From contig NZ_CP039642.1 in assembly GCF_004923315.1 (NCBI RefSeq), positions 434,001 through 498,000 of the forward strand: DNA of 64,000 nucleotides, given 5' to 3'. Shown in pieces: positions 26,909-36,053 of this stretch. This DNA is from Azospirillum sp. TSA2s. Its GTDB lineage: Bacteria; Pseudomonadota; Alphaproteobacteria; Azospirillales; Azospirillaceae. Within the stretch, counting starts at the first letter, position 1; each line of letters opens with the position of its first letter. Under the pieces are notes generated by a model, which saw only the letters and a program-made list of their open reading frames with translations, had not been told where the DNA came from and did not search any database. The translations under genes were made by a program, and so were the position numbers.

Positions 26909-27306
26909 GGGTCTCCCGCAAGGGAAATCCCAAGGATCGGGGGCCGGCTTCGGCCGGCTCCCACCCCGCTCCGGCGGACATATGTTGCAGTACCCGTGGG
27001 GCCGACAGGTCACAGGGCGAGATCTTGCGGGCCGGCTTTCAAAGCCTCCCCGCCATCAGGGTCCGTCATCGGTTTCCCCATCCCCGCGAAGGCGGGCACC
27101 CAGGCGCGCTCTTTGTCGCAGTCCTTGCAAAGCCTGGATCCCCGCCTGCGCGGGGAGGACGATGACGTTTCAAACTCTTCACTGTTTCAAAACAAGACCG
27201 CCCGCCCGACCGGCTCTTTTGACTCGGGCCACCATTTCTCCGCCCGGACCGCCGCGATTCCGCGCAGGCGATCCGCCCCGGACACGAGACGTTGGGAACG
27301 AAAGCC
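26909..27306. other. ahpC-ahpF intergenic region with REP-like repeat
   Basis: No gene. A REP-like hairpin occupies 27079-27165 (CCCCGCGAAGGCGGG ... CCCGCCTGCGCGGGG). The gap is wide for an ahpCF operon, so ahpF may have its own promoter or the repeat may lie within the transcript. Confidence 0.6.
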
Positions 27307-28902
27307 ATGCTGGACGCCAATCTGAAGACGCAGTTGAAGGCCTATCTGGAGCGCATCACCAACCCGATCACGCTGGTGGCGTCGCTGGACGACGGCGCGA
27401 AGTCGCAGGAAATGCTGGGCCTGCTGGAAGACATCGCGTCGCTGTCGGACAAGATCACGCTGGACCGCAACGGCGCCGACGCCCGCCGGCCCTCCTTCGC
27501 CATCAAGCGCGACGGCACCGACATCGGCGTCACCTTCGCCGGCCTGCCGATGGGGCACGAGTTCAACTCGCTGGTTCTGGCCCTGCTGCAGGTCGGCGGC
27601 CACCCGTCCAAGGAGTCGGAGGAGCTGCTGGAGCAGATCCGCAACCTCGACGGCGATTTCCGCTTCGAGACCTATTTCTCGCTGTCCTGCCAGAACTGCC
27701 CGGACGTGGTCCAGGCCCTGAACCTGATGAGCGCGCTGAACCCGCGGATCAAGCATGTCGCCATCGACGGCGCGCTGTTCCAGCAGGAGGTCGAGCAGCG
27801 TCAGGTGATGGCCGTCCCCACCGTCTTCCTGAACGGCGAGCCGTTCGCCCAGGGCCGGATGGACGTGGCGCAGATCGTCGCCAAGCTGGACACCGGCGCC
27901 GTCGCCCGCACCGCCGAGAAGATCAAGGCCAAGGCCCCGTTCGAGGTGCTGGTGATCGGTGGCGGGCCCGCCGGTGCCGCGGCCGCCATCTACGCCGCCC
28001 GCAAGGGCATCCGCACCGGCGTCGCAGCCGAGCGGTTCGGCGGTCAGGTGCTCGACACCATGGCGATCGAGAACTTCATCTCCGTCTCCCACACCGAGGG
28101 GCCGAAGCTGGCCGCGGCGCTGGAACAGCACGTCAAGGACTATGAGGTCGACGTGATGAACCTGCAGACCGCCACCGCCCTGGTGCCGGCCGCTCGGGAA
28201 GGCGGCCTGATCGAGGTGAAGCTGGCCAGCGGCGCCTCGCTGAAGTCGCGCACGGTGGTGCTGTCGACCGGCGCCCGCTGGCGCTCGATGAATGTCCCGG
28301 GCGAGGCGGAATACCGCAACAAGGGTGTCGCCTACTGCCCGCACTGCGACGGCCCGCTGTTCAAGGGCAAGCGCGTGGCGGTGATCGGCGGCGGCAACTC
28401 CGGCGTCGAGGCGGCGATCGACCTCGCCGGCATCGTCTCGCACGTCACGCTGATCGAGTTCGACAGCCAGCTGCGCGCCGATGCGGTGCTCCAGCGCAAG
28501 CTGAACAGCCTGCCCAACGTCACCGTCGTCGTCTCGGCCCAGACCACCGAGGTGCATGGCGACGGCAACAAGGTGGTCGGCCTGTCCTACAAGGACCGCA
28601 ACAGCGGTGAGCTGAAGCGGGTCGATCTGGAAGGCATCTTCGTGCAGATCGGCCTGGTGCCGAACACCGAGTGGCTGAAGGGCACGCTGGCCCTGACCCC
28701 GCGCGGCGAGATCGAGGTGGACAACCGCGGCCAGACCTCGCTGCCCGGCGTCTTCGCCGCCGGCGACGCGACGACGGTGCCGTTCAAGCAGATCGTCATC
28801 GCCATGGGCGAAGGGGCCAAGGCCGCACTCGCCGCCTTCGACCACCTGATCCGCACGGTGCCTGCCGAGGAACCCGCGCGCGAGACCGTCGCGGCGGAGT
28901 AA
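27307..28902 (+). CDS. ahpF: alkyl hydroperoxide reductase subunit F
   Basis: NAD(P)H-dependent flavoprotein that reduces AhpC. A double thioredoxin-like N-terminal domain with CQNC (about residues 127-130) is joined to a thioredoxin-reductase-like part with FAD motif GGGPAG (about 218) and redox pair CPHC (about 344-347), then GGGNSG for NAD(P)H. The 531-aa length is standard. The ATG at 27307 is preferred over the TTG at 27292. Confidence 0.95.
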   Translation: MLDANLKTQLKAYLERITNPITLVASLDDGAKSQEMLGLLEDIASLSDKITLDRNGADARRPSFAIKRDGTDIGVTFAGLPMGHEFNSLVLALLQVGGHPSKESEELLEQIRNLDGDFRFETYFSLSCQNCPDVVQALNLMSALNPRIKHVAIDGALFQQEVEQRQVMAVPTVFLNGEPFAQGRMDVAQIVAKLDTGAVARTAEKIKAKAPFEVLVIGGGPAGAAAAIYAARKGIRTGVAAERFGGQVLDTMAIENFISVSHTEGPKLAAALEQHVKDYEVDVMNLQTATALVPAAREGGLIEVKLASGASLKSRTVVLSTGARWRSMNVPGEAEYRNKGVAYCPHCDGPLFKGKRVAVIGGGNSGVEAAIDLAGIVSHVTLIEFDSQLRADAVLQRKLNSLPNVTVVVSAQTTEVHGDGNKVVGLSYKDRNSGELKRVDLEGIFVQIGLVPNTEWLKGTLALTPRGEIEVDNRGQTSLPGVFAAGDATTVPFKQIVIAMGEGAKAALAAFDHLIRTVPAEEPARETVAAE

Positions 28903-28915
28903 AGACGGTAGAAGT

Positions 28916-28941
28916 CCCCTCTCCCCCCCCGGGGAGAGGGG
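28916..28941. repeat. GC-rich hairpin after ahpF
   Basis: CCCCTCTCCCC-CCCC-GGGGAGAGGGG, an 11-bp stem 13 bp after the ahpF stop. It belongs to the CCCTCTCCC/GGGAGAGGG hairpins also seen at 31167-31189, 52139-52300 and 59506-59616. It lacks a T run, so its role in termination is uncertain. Confidence 0.6.
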
Positions 28942-28975
28942 GATTCTCCCGTAGGGGTCGGGATGGGTGACTGTG

Positions 28976-29554
28976 TCACCCCAGCGTATGCTCCAGCAGG
29001 ATCTTTGCGCCCAGGCCGATCAGCACCACGCCGCCGGCCATTTCCGCCCAGCGGCCCAGATGGTTGCCGGCGGCCTTGCCGATCAGCACGCCGCCGAAGG
29101 CCACCGCGAAGGTCACCACGCCGATCAGCGCCGAGGTCGTCACCATGTCCACGTCGACCAGCGCCAGACCCGCGCCGACGGCGGCGGCGTCGATGCTGGT
29201 GGCGACGGCGGTGGTCAGCAGGGCCAGCCATTCGGCCCGCACGCTGCGCACCGGGCCGCAATCCTCCTCGCTCTCGTCATCGCCGTCCATGATGGCGTTG
29301 CGCAGCATCGCGCCGCCGACCGCCAGCAACAGGCCGAAGGCGATCCAGTGATCGACCGTTTCCACGAGGCTGGCGAAGGCGATGCCGATGCCCCAGCCGA
29401 CCAGCGGCATGGCGAACTGGCAGACGCCGAAGGCCGCGCCCACACGCACCGCCTCAGGCAGGCCGGACCGGCGCGAGCAGGCCCCGCGGCCGAGAGCGGC
29501 GGCGAAGCTATCCATCGAAAGGCTGAAGGCAAGCGCGAGGGACGTGGCGATCAT
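28976..29554 (-). CDS. mntP: manganese efflux pump
   Basis: A 192-aa inner-membrane protein with about six helices. MDSFAAALGRG near the N-terminus and the repeat-related TSIDAAAVGAGLALVDVD carry the paired Asp residues of MntP. It exports Mn(II). The start at 29554 lies just after a yybP-ykoY riboswitch, which senses manganese and normally turns mntP on. The open frame upstream of 29554 is the riboswitch read as protein. Confidence 0.9.
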   Translation of the reverse strand: MIATSLALAFSLSMDSFAAALGRGACSRRSGLPEAVRVGAAFGVCQFAMPLVGWGIGIAFASLVETVDHWIAFGLLLAVGGAMLRNAIMDGDDESEEDCGPVRSVRAEWLALLTTAVATSIDAAAVGAGLALVDVDMVTTSALIGVVTFAVAFGGVLIGKAAGNHLGRWAEMAGGVVLIGLGAKILLEHTLG

Positions 29555-29619
29555 GGCTATTCCCGGGCCAGACAACACAGTGGAATCGGACGGACTCCGG
29601 CTGGCCGCGGAGATGCCCG

Positions 29620-29757
29620 ATCCACTGGTCTCGCCGGGTCGGCCCTCTGGCCGCCGTGCGCGCCATGGCGGTAGCGGCCGGAGGCCGGAGCCGTCCAAGT
29701 CTGTTGACGCGAACCCCACCGAATCCAAACGCCGGCGGGTGGCTACTCCCCAATGAC
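29620..29757 (-). promoter_or_regulatory. yybP-ykoY (manganese) riboswitch upstream of mntP
   Basis: Conserved pieces are visible on the minus strand in the right order: GGGGAGTAGCC (29741-29751), GTCAACAGACTTGG (29695-29708) and GGCGAGACCA (29626-29635), separated by GC-rich stems. They match the L1 and L3 signature segments of the E. coli mntP riboswitch. The mntP start is 66 nt further on, leaving room for the expression platform. Confidence 0.85.
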
Positions 29758-29789
29758 GGGGGAACTCCTACAAGGACTGGGGGATTGGG

Positions 29790-31136
29790 TCAAGCGCCCG
29801 ATTGCCGCAGGTGCGAGATGCGGCCGCGCAGGTAGGTGGCGGCCACCGAACGGTCGTCGCCCAGCGTCACCTGGATGAACAGCTCCTCCTCCAGATCGCC
29901 ATTCACCGCTTTCATGCGATGTCGCATAGCCAGGGTGGCGGCAGGGTCGAGCACGACGAGGTCGGCCCAGCGGCCGGGCTCCAGGCTGCCGATCTCCCCG
30001 GCCATGCCCAGAGCCTCGGCATTGCCGCGGGTCATCCAATGCAATGCTGCGAGCGCCGGCAGGTTCTGGCGCCGCAGCTGCAGCACCTTGTAGGCCTCCG
30101 CCGCCGTGCGCAGCATCGAATAGCTGGTGCCGCCGCCGACATCGGTGGCGATGGCGGTGCGCACCGGCCGCTCCGGTTTCGACAAGGCGTCGAGGTCGAA
30201 CAGGCCGCTGCCGATGAACAGGTTGCTGGTCGGGCAGAAGACGGCGACCGACCCGCTTTCCGACAGCCGGCCCATCTCCGTCTCCGACAAATGGATGCAG
30301 TGGCCGAACAGCGAGGTCGGCCCCAGCAGCCCGAAGCGGTCATAGACGTCGGTGTAGTCGCGGGCGCCGGGGAACAGGCGGCGCACCTCGGCGATCTCGT
30401 CGGTGTTCTCCGACAGATGGGTCTGCATGTGAACGCCGGGATGCTCGCGCAGCAGCGCGCCGGCCGCCTCCAGCTGCGCTTCGGTCGAGGTGATGGCGAA
30501 GCGCGGGGTCACCGCATAGCGCTGCCGCCCCCGCCCGTGCCAGCGGCCGATCAGATCCTTGCCGTCGCGATAGCTGCTGTCGGCCGTATCGGTCAGGGCG
30601 GCGGGCGCGTGGCGGTCCATCATCACCTTGCCGGCGATCATCCCGGCGCCGCGCGCCTCGGCCTCCGCGAACAGGGCGTTGACCGACTGCGGATGGACCG
30701 AGCCGTAGACCACCGCCGTCGTCGTGCCGTTGCGCAGCAGCTCATCCATGAAGAAGGCGGCATTGGCGGCGGCGTGGGCCGGATCGGCGAAGCGCTGTTC
30801 CTCGATGAAGGTGTATTTCTCCAGCCAGTCGAGCAGCTGGGCGCCGTAGGAGGCGATCACCTGGGTCTGGGGGAAATGGATGTGGGTGTCGATGAAGCCC
30901 GGCAGCACAAGCTTGCCGCTGTGGTCGTCGACCGCCACCCCCTCCGGAACCCGGCCGCGCAGGTTCGCCCAGTCCCCGACCTCCAGAATCCGCCCGTCGG
31001 TCCCGACCAGCAGCAGCCCATCCTCGTGATAGGTCAGGCAATCGAAGTCCCCCGGCCCGGCGGGCGCGCGATGGAAGCTGAGCAGGCGCCCACGAATGGC
31101 GGAAGAGATGGGGGCGGCGATGGTCTGGTCGGACAT
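29790..31136 (-). CDS. guaD: guanine deaminase
   Basis: Zinc hydrolase converting guanine to xanthine in the cytoplasm. A 448-aa amidohydrolase with metal ligands HxH in DTHIHFPQ (about residue 84), His in MQTHLSENTDE and GHCIHLSE, and Asp in ATDVGGGTSYS, all in the GuaD pattern. The ATG at 31136 is chosen because homology starts there; the frame stays open to 31574 without meaning. It lies downstream of puuD on the same strand, pairing two steps of purine degradation. Confidence 0.92.
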   Translation of the reverse strand: MSDQTIAAPISSAIRGRLLSFHRAPAGPGDFDCLTYHEDGLLLVGTDGRILEVGDWANLRGRVPEGVAVDDHSGKLVLPGFIDTHIHFPQTQVIASYGAQLLDWLEKYTFIEEQRFADPAHAAANAAFFMDELLRNGTTTAVVYGSVHPQSVNALFAEAEARGAGMIAGKVMMDRHAPAALTDTADSSYRDGKDLIGRWHGRGRQRYAVTPRFAITSTEAQLEAAGALLREHPGVHMQTHLSENTDEIAEVRRLFPGARDYTDVYDRFGLLGPTSLFGHCIHLSETEMGRLSESGSVAVFCPTSNLFIGSGLFDLDALSKPERPVRTAIATDVGGGTSYSMLRTAAEAYKVLQLRRQNLPALAALHWMTRGNAEALGMAGEIGSLEPGRWADLVVLDPAATLAMRHRMKAVNGDLEEELFIQVTLGDDRSVAATYLRGRISHLRQSGA

Positions 31137-31166
31137 AGGGTTCCGGTTCGGTAGGGACAACACATG

Positions 31167-31189
31167 CCCTCTCCCGCCCCGGGAGAGGG
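31167..31189. repeat. GC-rich hairpin between puuD and guaD
   Basis: CCCTCTCCCG-CCC-CGGGAGAGGG: a perfect 10-bp stem with a 3-nt loop in the 67-bp puuD-guaD gap. It may tune the ratio of the two products, or simply be a repeat insertion. Confidence 0.65.
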
Positions 31190-31203
31190 TTGGAGAGTGC
31201 GGA

Positions 31204-32391
31204 TTACTTAATGTCCCCCGACCACGCCGCCAACACCGCGCGTTCCTGCGGGGTGATTCCGGTGATGTTGGCGGGGGGCATGGCGCTGCTGAAGCCGGCC
31301 TGCAGGCGGATCTGCTCGGCATGGCGGCGGATGCCGTCGCCCTCCAGCACGACGCCGCGCGGCGGGGCGGCGATGCCCTCCCACACCGGCTGGGCGGCAT
31401 GGCACATGCTGCAGCGGGTGGAGACGATCTCCTCGACCTGATTGAAGCCGACCTTGACCGGCGCCGCAGCCGCCGTATCGGCATTCGCCGGCCCCATGGT
31501 GCTGAGCCACGCGCAGGCCAGCATGCCGGCGGCAGCCACCCCCCAGGTCCACCAGGGCGTCGGCTTGCCGGCATGGCGGCTGTTGAAGAAGTGGCGGATC
31601 GCCGTGCCGACCACCAGCACCAGCGCCACCATCACCCAGTTGTAGCGGGTGGAGCTGACCAGCGGGTAATGGTTGGACAGCATCAGGAAGACGACCGGCA
31701 GCGTCAGGTAGTTGTTGTGCAGAGACCGCTGCTTGGCTTGTTTGCCCAGCGACGGGTCCGGCGTCTCGCCGCGCAGCATGGCGGCTACCGTCTTGCGCTG
31801 GTTGGGGATGATCAGCATGAAGACGTTGCAGGCCATCATCGTCGCCATCAGCGCGCCGACCTGCAGCATGGCGCCGCGCCCGCTGAAGACCTTGGTCATC
31901 GCCCAGGCCGTCGCCACCAGCATCACGAAGCCGGCAATCGCGAGCGCACCGTCATTGCGGCCCAGCGGCGACTTGCACATCAGGTCATAGGCGACCCAGC
32001 CCGCCACCAGCGCCCCGACGCTGATCGCCACCGCCTGCCAGTGACTGAGCGCCATCACGTCCTGGTCGATCAGGAACAGGTCGGCGCCGCGATAATACAG
32101 CACGCACATCAGGAAGAAGCCGCTGAGCCACGTCGCGTAGGATTCCCACTTGAACCAGGTGAGATCCTCCGGCAGCTGCGGCGGGGCGACCATGTATTTG
32201 GTCATGTGGTAGAAGCCGCCGCCGTGGATTTGCCACGCATCGCCCGCCGTCCCGGCCGGCGCCCCCGCTCGGCGGCGCAGCGAAGCGTCGAGATGGATGA
32301 AGTAGAAGGACGATCCGATCCAGGCAATGGCGGTGATGACGTGCAGCCACCGCGCCAGGGCGTTGATCCATTCCCACAGGATGGGCTCCAT
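31204..32391 (-). CDS. puuD: PuuD-type urate hydroxylase with cytochrome c domain
   Basis: Membrane enzyme oxidising urate to 5-hydroxyisourate and passing electrons to its own C-terminal cytochrome c. 395 aa: the N-terminal PuuD domain (MEPILWEWINALARWLHVIT, IAWIGSSFYFI) has about eight helices; a heme-binding CSMCH lies near residues 326-330, followed by a Met-containing loop (SSAMPPANITGITPQER). The start at 32391 matches the family. With guaD downstream it forms a purine-breakdown pair. Confidence 0.9.
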   Translation of the reverse strand: MEPILWEWINALARWLHVITAIAWIGSSFYFIHLDASLRRRAGAPAGTAGDAWQIHGGGFYHMTKYMVAPPQLPEDLTWFKWESYATWLSGFFLMCVLYYRGADLFLIDQDVMALSHWQAVAISVGALVAGWVAYDLMCKSPLGRNDGALAIAGFVMLVATAWAMTKVFSGRGAMLQVGALMATMMACNVFMLIIPNQRKTVAAMLRGETPDPSLGKQAKQRSLHNNYLTLPVVFLMLSNHYPLVSSTRYNWVMVALVLVVGTAIRHFFNSRHAGKPTPWWTWGVAAAGMLACAWLSTMGPANADTAAAAPVKVGFNQVEEIVSTRCSMCHAAQPVWEGIAAPPRGVVLEGDGIRRHAEQIRLQAGFSSAMPPANITGITPQERAVLAAWSGDIK

Positions 32392-32540
32392 CGCGCGCAC
32401 GCTCCTTCCGGTCAAGATCGATGGCTTGACTGTAAGGCGAGTGTGCGGGTGCGGAAAACCATTCGTCCGTCCCAACAGCTTCAAAAAATGACGAAAGATG
32501 GTGAGGTGGCAGGATCCTTCATCGTGCCCCCTCTCTCGGC

Positions 32541-32559
32541 CGTCATTCCCGCGAAGGCG
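32541..32559. repeat. left part of REP-like repeat, split by IS
   Basis: CGTCATTCCCGCGAAGGCG is the left arm of a REP hairpin; the right arm (CGCCTCCGCGGGGATGACG) is on the other side of the IS at 33866-33884. The element therefore sits inside a REP. Confidence 0.7.
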
Positions 32560-33869
32560 CACTGCTGTCCGGGATTTTCAGGGCTCGGCCAGTTTGAGGC
32601 TGAGTTGGCGGTCTGGCGGTCGTTTTTGCGGTGGCCGTGGCCTTGTCGGACAGCGATTGGTGGTGTTGAAAGGTTCGAAGAGTGCAACCTTGAGCCTGAC
32701 CTTGAGGGCCTTCGCACCGCCAACGTGGTTTTTAGCGTAGGTGTTCTGAAATAGCCGCAACAAGCAGAAGGCAATCAATGCCGTGTAGATCTGAATTCTG
32801 ACGGCATTCTCTGAGCGACCGAAGAATGTCTTCAGCTTGAGGTTCTGTTTGATCCACTTGAAGAACAACTCAATCTGCCAGCGTTCCTTATAGAGATTGG
32901 CAATCTCCTGGGCAGTCCGGTCAAGATCATTGGTGATCAGATGGAGTGGCTCCTTATCCGGGCGCGCCACCACCACTTCACGAAGTTCGGTGTCATAGAG
33001 CGGGTTGGTCGCGCCGCCACGCGGCTTCCTGTGGCCGATCTTCACCCGGCGGTCCGCTTCGATGTTGTCGCCAACCGCCTCGACGGTTCGCTCCACCCGG
33101 CGGCGGGCATTGCTCTTCAGCCGGGTCACGAACAGCGCCCCTGCCATGGTGATCTCATGCCACCAGCAATAATCCGTGTATCCCTTGTCGAAGACGTAGG
33201 TGGTCCCGGCAACGAACGGCAGACGCCGCGCGACCTTGATTTCGCTAAACTTAGGCGTTTCCACGGCAAAATGGACCGGCGTGGCCGCCCGCGGATCGTA
33301 GGCCAGATGCAGCTTCAGGCCACGACAGCGAGAATCAGCTTCGGCCCAGTTGAAGCGGCGGTCCCGCAACATGATCGGAGAGCCGTCGATCAACCGCACC
33401 AACTCCCGACTTTCCTGACGCGCCGATCGGGCCAAGCCGCCCATGACCAGATCGGCAATCTCGCGGAACACCGCTGCAGGCCGTGCCGCCGAGGCATCGC
33501 TGAGCGTGCTCTTGCTCACTGGCCGCAGCCCGGTGTGGTACAGGCCCGCCGGCTGGGCCGCCAAGCCCTCCGCAATCTCGCGAAGGCTCTTCAGCCCGGC
33601 GAACTGGGCGAAAAGCATCGCCTTGAGGTGCCGCTGGCACGTCCAGCCCTTGTCCCCCGTCCCGACCCCATGATTGCCCCGGTGCCGCGCGACAATCCTG
33701 TTCACCGCACGACGGTCCAGAGGTTCCACAAGGCGCAAAAATCCGCTAGCTTGGAACGGCACGGCAGACCTCAAAATCTATGTTTGGCGACTTCGATTTT
33801 GGGCCAGAACTCTGGCTTTGTCTGCCGTGCAGCTGCAATCCATCATAAAATCCCGGACAGCAGTGCGCC
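32556..33869 (-). mobile_element. IS4-type insertion sequence
   Basis: About 1.31 kb, bounded by 23-bp perfect inverted repeats (GGCGCACTGCTGTCCGGGAT plus TTT; 32556-32578 and 33847-33869). The outer few bases may belong to the REP stem rather than the IS. One transposase gene fills it. No clean target duplication is seen because the target is itself palindromic. Confidence 0.85.
32578..33762 (-). CDS. IS4-family transposase
   Basis: DDE transposase of about 394 aa. The N-terminal domain contains GWTCQRHLKAMLFAQFAGLK; the first catalytic Asp is in RLIDGSPIML, the second in VFDKGYTDY, and the YREK-type signature is YKERWQIELFFKWIKQNLKL, containing the catalytic Glu. The frame is intact. The GTG at 33762 follows GAGGT; a TTG at 33774 is an alternative. 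The stop lies at the inner end of the left inverted repeat. Confidence 0.9.
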   Translation of the reverse strand: MPFQASGFLRLVEPLDRRAVNRIVARHRGNHGVGTGDKGWTCQRHLKAMLFAQFAGLKSLREIAEGLAAQPAGLYHTGLRPVSKSTLSDASAARPAAVFREIADLVMGGLARSARQESRELVRLIDGSPIMLRDRRFNWAEADSRCRGLKLHLAYDPRAATPVHFAVETPKFSEIKVARRLPFVAGTTYVFDKGYTDYCWWHEITMAGALFVTRLKSNARRRVERTVEAVGDNIEADRRVKIGHRKPRGGATNPLYDTELREVVVARPDKEPLHLITNDLDRTAQEIANLYKERWQIELFFKWIKQNLKLKTFFGRSENAVRIQIYTALIAFCLLRLFQNTYAKNHVGGAKALKVRLKVALFEPFNTTNRCPTRPRPPQKRPPDRQLSLKLAEP

Positions 33870-34096
33870 TCCGCGGGGATGACGGCCGATTTCAGCCCGG
33901 CTGTGGCAGCGACCCAATGATCTGCGGATTTGGAGCGCTTTCCTGCAGCCATCCGCACCCGCTTGTCAGGGGCCGGGCAGGAGACCCACGCTGGTCCTAC
34001 CAAACCCCATGGACAGAATGCCGCACCCAAGCTATACCTCCGCCAGCCAAGGTGAGTAAGCACTCACTTATCACAAGCTACTGATTTAACGCCCCA
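33763..34096. other. IS right end, REP right arm and tetR promoter region
   Basis: Contains the right inverted repeat (33847-33869), the REP right arm and the palindromic operator at 34052-34067. No gene. Confidence 0.6.
34052..34067. promoter_or_regulatory. palindromic operator for TetR regulator
   Basis: GTGAGT-AAGC-ACTCAC, a perfect 6-4-6 palindrome 29 bp upstream of the tetR-family start. TGAGTAAG/ACTCA-type sites are typical of TetR regulators of RND pumps, so self-regulation and control of the pump are likely. Confidence 0.65.
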
Positions 34097-34786
34097 ATGG
34101 CCCCTCGCCTCGACAGCGGCGCCCGCAAGCGGGCGATCCTCGACGCCGCCTTGCCACTGTTCGCGCGCAAGGGTTTCGCCGCGACCACCACACGGGAGAT
34201 CGCGCAGGCCGCCGGCGTGTCGGAGGCGCTGATCTTCAAGCATTTCCCGTCCAAGGCCTCGCTGTACGAGGCGATCTTCCTCAGCTGCATCGACGGCGAC
34301 CCGGAGTATGAGCGGCTGGTCGCCTTGCCGCCGGGCACCGGCACGCTGGTGCAGATGATCCAGGGGCTGGTGAACTACTTCGTGATCGAGGTGCCGTCCG
34401 ATCCCAACGAACGGGCGCGCCACCGTCTGTCGATCATCAGCCTGCTGGAGGACGGCGAGTTCATGCGGCAGGTCTATGAGGGCATCCGCAGCCGCTTCAT
34501 GCCCTGTTTCGCCGCCTCCATCGCCGCCGCCGTCGCCTGCGGCGACCTTGCGCCGGGGCCGATCGACGCGGAGAACGGGCTCTGGCTCGCCGAACATCTG
34601 TGCGGAATGATGGCGACCGTCTGCCTGTCCGGCGGGACGGTGGTGCCCTATCCCTGCGGCCGTCCCGAGCTTGCCCGCCAGACGGTCTGGTTCATCCTGC
34701 GCGGCCTCGGCCTGCGCGACGACATCATCGCCGCCCGCGAGTGCGGCTCCGACAATGACAATTCCACACCCGAGAGACCGGAGTAG
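34097..34786 (+). CDS. TetR-family repressor of the RND pump
   Basis: A 229-aa protein. The N-terminal helix-turn-helix (TTREIAQAAGVSEALIFKHFPSK, about residues 33-55) is typical of TetR; the rest is the ligand-binding, dimerising helical domain. It lies 6 bp upstream of the membrane fusion protein gene on the same strand, so it is probably in the operon it represses. The inducer is unknown. Confidence 0.85.
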   Translation: MAPRLDSGARKRAILDAALPLFARKGFAATTTREIAQAAGVSEALIFKHFPSKASLYEAIFLSCIDGDPEYERLVALPPGTGTLVQMIQGLVNYFVIEVPSDPNERARHRLSIISLLEDGEFMRQVYEGIRSRFMPCFAASIAAAVACGDLAPGPIDAENGLWLAEHLCGMMATVCLSGGTVVPYPCGRPELARQTVWFILRGLGLRDDIIAARECGSDNDNSTPERPE

Positions 34787-34792
34787 CCGAAC

Positions 34793-36043
34793 GTGACCCT
34801 GGACCATTCGCCAAAGACCGAGACGTCATTCGGGCACCCGGCGTCCGAGCCGGGCCGCGGAACGCCTCCGCCGCCTGCCCCACCCTCCACGCCGCCGCGC
34901 AAGCCGGTGACGCGCGGGCGGCTGACGCTGCGCATCGTCATCACGCTGGTGATCCTCGGGTTGCTGGGGGCTGCGCTGTACGGCTTCAACAGCTTCCGCG
35001 CCAAGGCCATCGCCGACTTCTTCGCCAACAACAAGCCGCCGCCCACCCCGGTGGCTCTGGCGGACGCGACGGTGCAGACGATCCCGAAATATCTGCCGGC
35101 CATCGGCACGCTGCAGGCGGCCCGTCAGGTCACGGTGGCCCCCGAGGTCGCCGGCCGGGTGGAGCGCATCCCCTTCGAATCGGGCTCCCGCGTCAAGGTT
35201 GGCGACCCGCTGGTGCAGCTGAACGACGCCACCGAGCAGGCCGATTTGCTGGCCCAGCGCGCCCAGGCGCGTCTGGCCGAACTGAACCTGGAGCGCTACC
35301 GCGACCTGCGCCGCAGCCAGGCCACGCCCCAGAGCAACGTCGACCAGTATCAGGCCCAGCTCGACGAGATCAACGCGAACATGAAGCGCACCAGCGCGCT
35401 GATCGGCCAGAAGCTGATCAAGGCGCCGTTCGACGGCGACCTCGGCATCCGGCAGGTCAATGTCGGCGACTACGTCAATCCCGGCGCCACCATCGTCACC
35501 CTGACCGACCTGTCGCAGCTCTACATCAACTTCACCCTGCCGGAGCAGGCGCTGCCGAAGCTGTCGGTCGGCCAGGGTGTGCTGATCAACGTCGATGCCC
35601 TGCCCGGCCGCGATTTCGAGGCGAAGATCACCACCATCGAACCGCAGGTCAGCGCCGACACCCGCGCGGTGAAGGTGCAGGCGACCATGGACAACCGCGA
35701 GCGCCAGCTGCGGCCGGGCATGTTCGCCAGTGTCCGCGTCGTCCTGCCGCCGCAGCCCGACACGCTGACCGTGCCGGAAACCGCGGTCGACTACACGGTC
35801 TACGGCGATTCCGTCTTCGTCGCCATGAAGAAGCAGGGCCAGGACGGCAAGGAGCAGATGGTGGTGGAGCGCAAGGCGGTGAAGACCGGCGACCGCCTCG
35901 CCAACCGGGTCGAGATCCGCAGCGGCCTGAACCCCGGCGACCGCGTCGTGGTGTCCGGGCAGCTGAAGCTGGACAACGGCGCCGCGGTCGTCGAGGCGCA
36001 GAGCAATCCGCTCACGCCGCCGCAGACCCTGCCGCAGAACTGA
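34793..36043 (+). CDS. RND efflux membrane fusion protein
   Basis: Periplasmic adaptor linking an RND pump to an outer-membrane channel. 416 aa from a GTG start: a Pro-rich N-terminus, one transmembrane segment (about 45-67), a biotinyl-lipoyl half-motif (VTVAPEVAGRVERIPFESGSR), an alpha-hairpin (LLAQRAQARLAELNLERYRD), the second half-motif (LIKAPFDGDLGIRQVNVGDY) and a beta-barrel end. It retains an N-terminal anchor rather than a lipid. It is followed 10 bp later by the permease gene; no outer-membrane channel gene is nearby. Confidence 0.9.
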   Translation: MTLDHSPKTETSFGHPASEPGRGTPPPPAPPSTPPRKPVTRGRLTLRIVITLVILGLLGAALYGFNSFRAKAIADFFANNKPPPTPVALADATVQTIPKYLPAIGTLQAARQVTVAPEVAGRVERIPFESGSRVKVGDPLVQLNDATEQADLLAQRAQARLAELNLERYRDLRRSQATPQSNVDQYQAQLDEINANMKRTSALIGQKLIKAPFDGDLGIRQVNVGDYVNPGATIVTLTDLSQLYINFTLPEQALPKLSVGQGVLINVDALPGRDFEAKITTIEPQVSADTRAVKVQATMDNRERQLRPGMFASVRVVLPPQPDTLTVPETAVDYTVYGDSVFVAMKKQGQDGKEQMVVERKAVKTGDRLANRVEIRSGLNPGDRVVVSGQLKLDNGAAVVEAQSNPLTPPQTLPQN

Positions 36044-36053
36044 GGCCGATGCC

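Noticed and set aside
29555..29728. N-terminal extension of MntP
   Set aside because: The segment is the riboswitch; the MntP family starts at MIATSLALAFSLSMDSF (29554).
31137..31574. N-terminal extension of guanine deaminase
   Set aside because: It overlaps the puuD coding region and a GC-rich hairpin; homology to GuaD begins near 31136.
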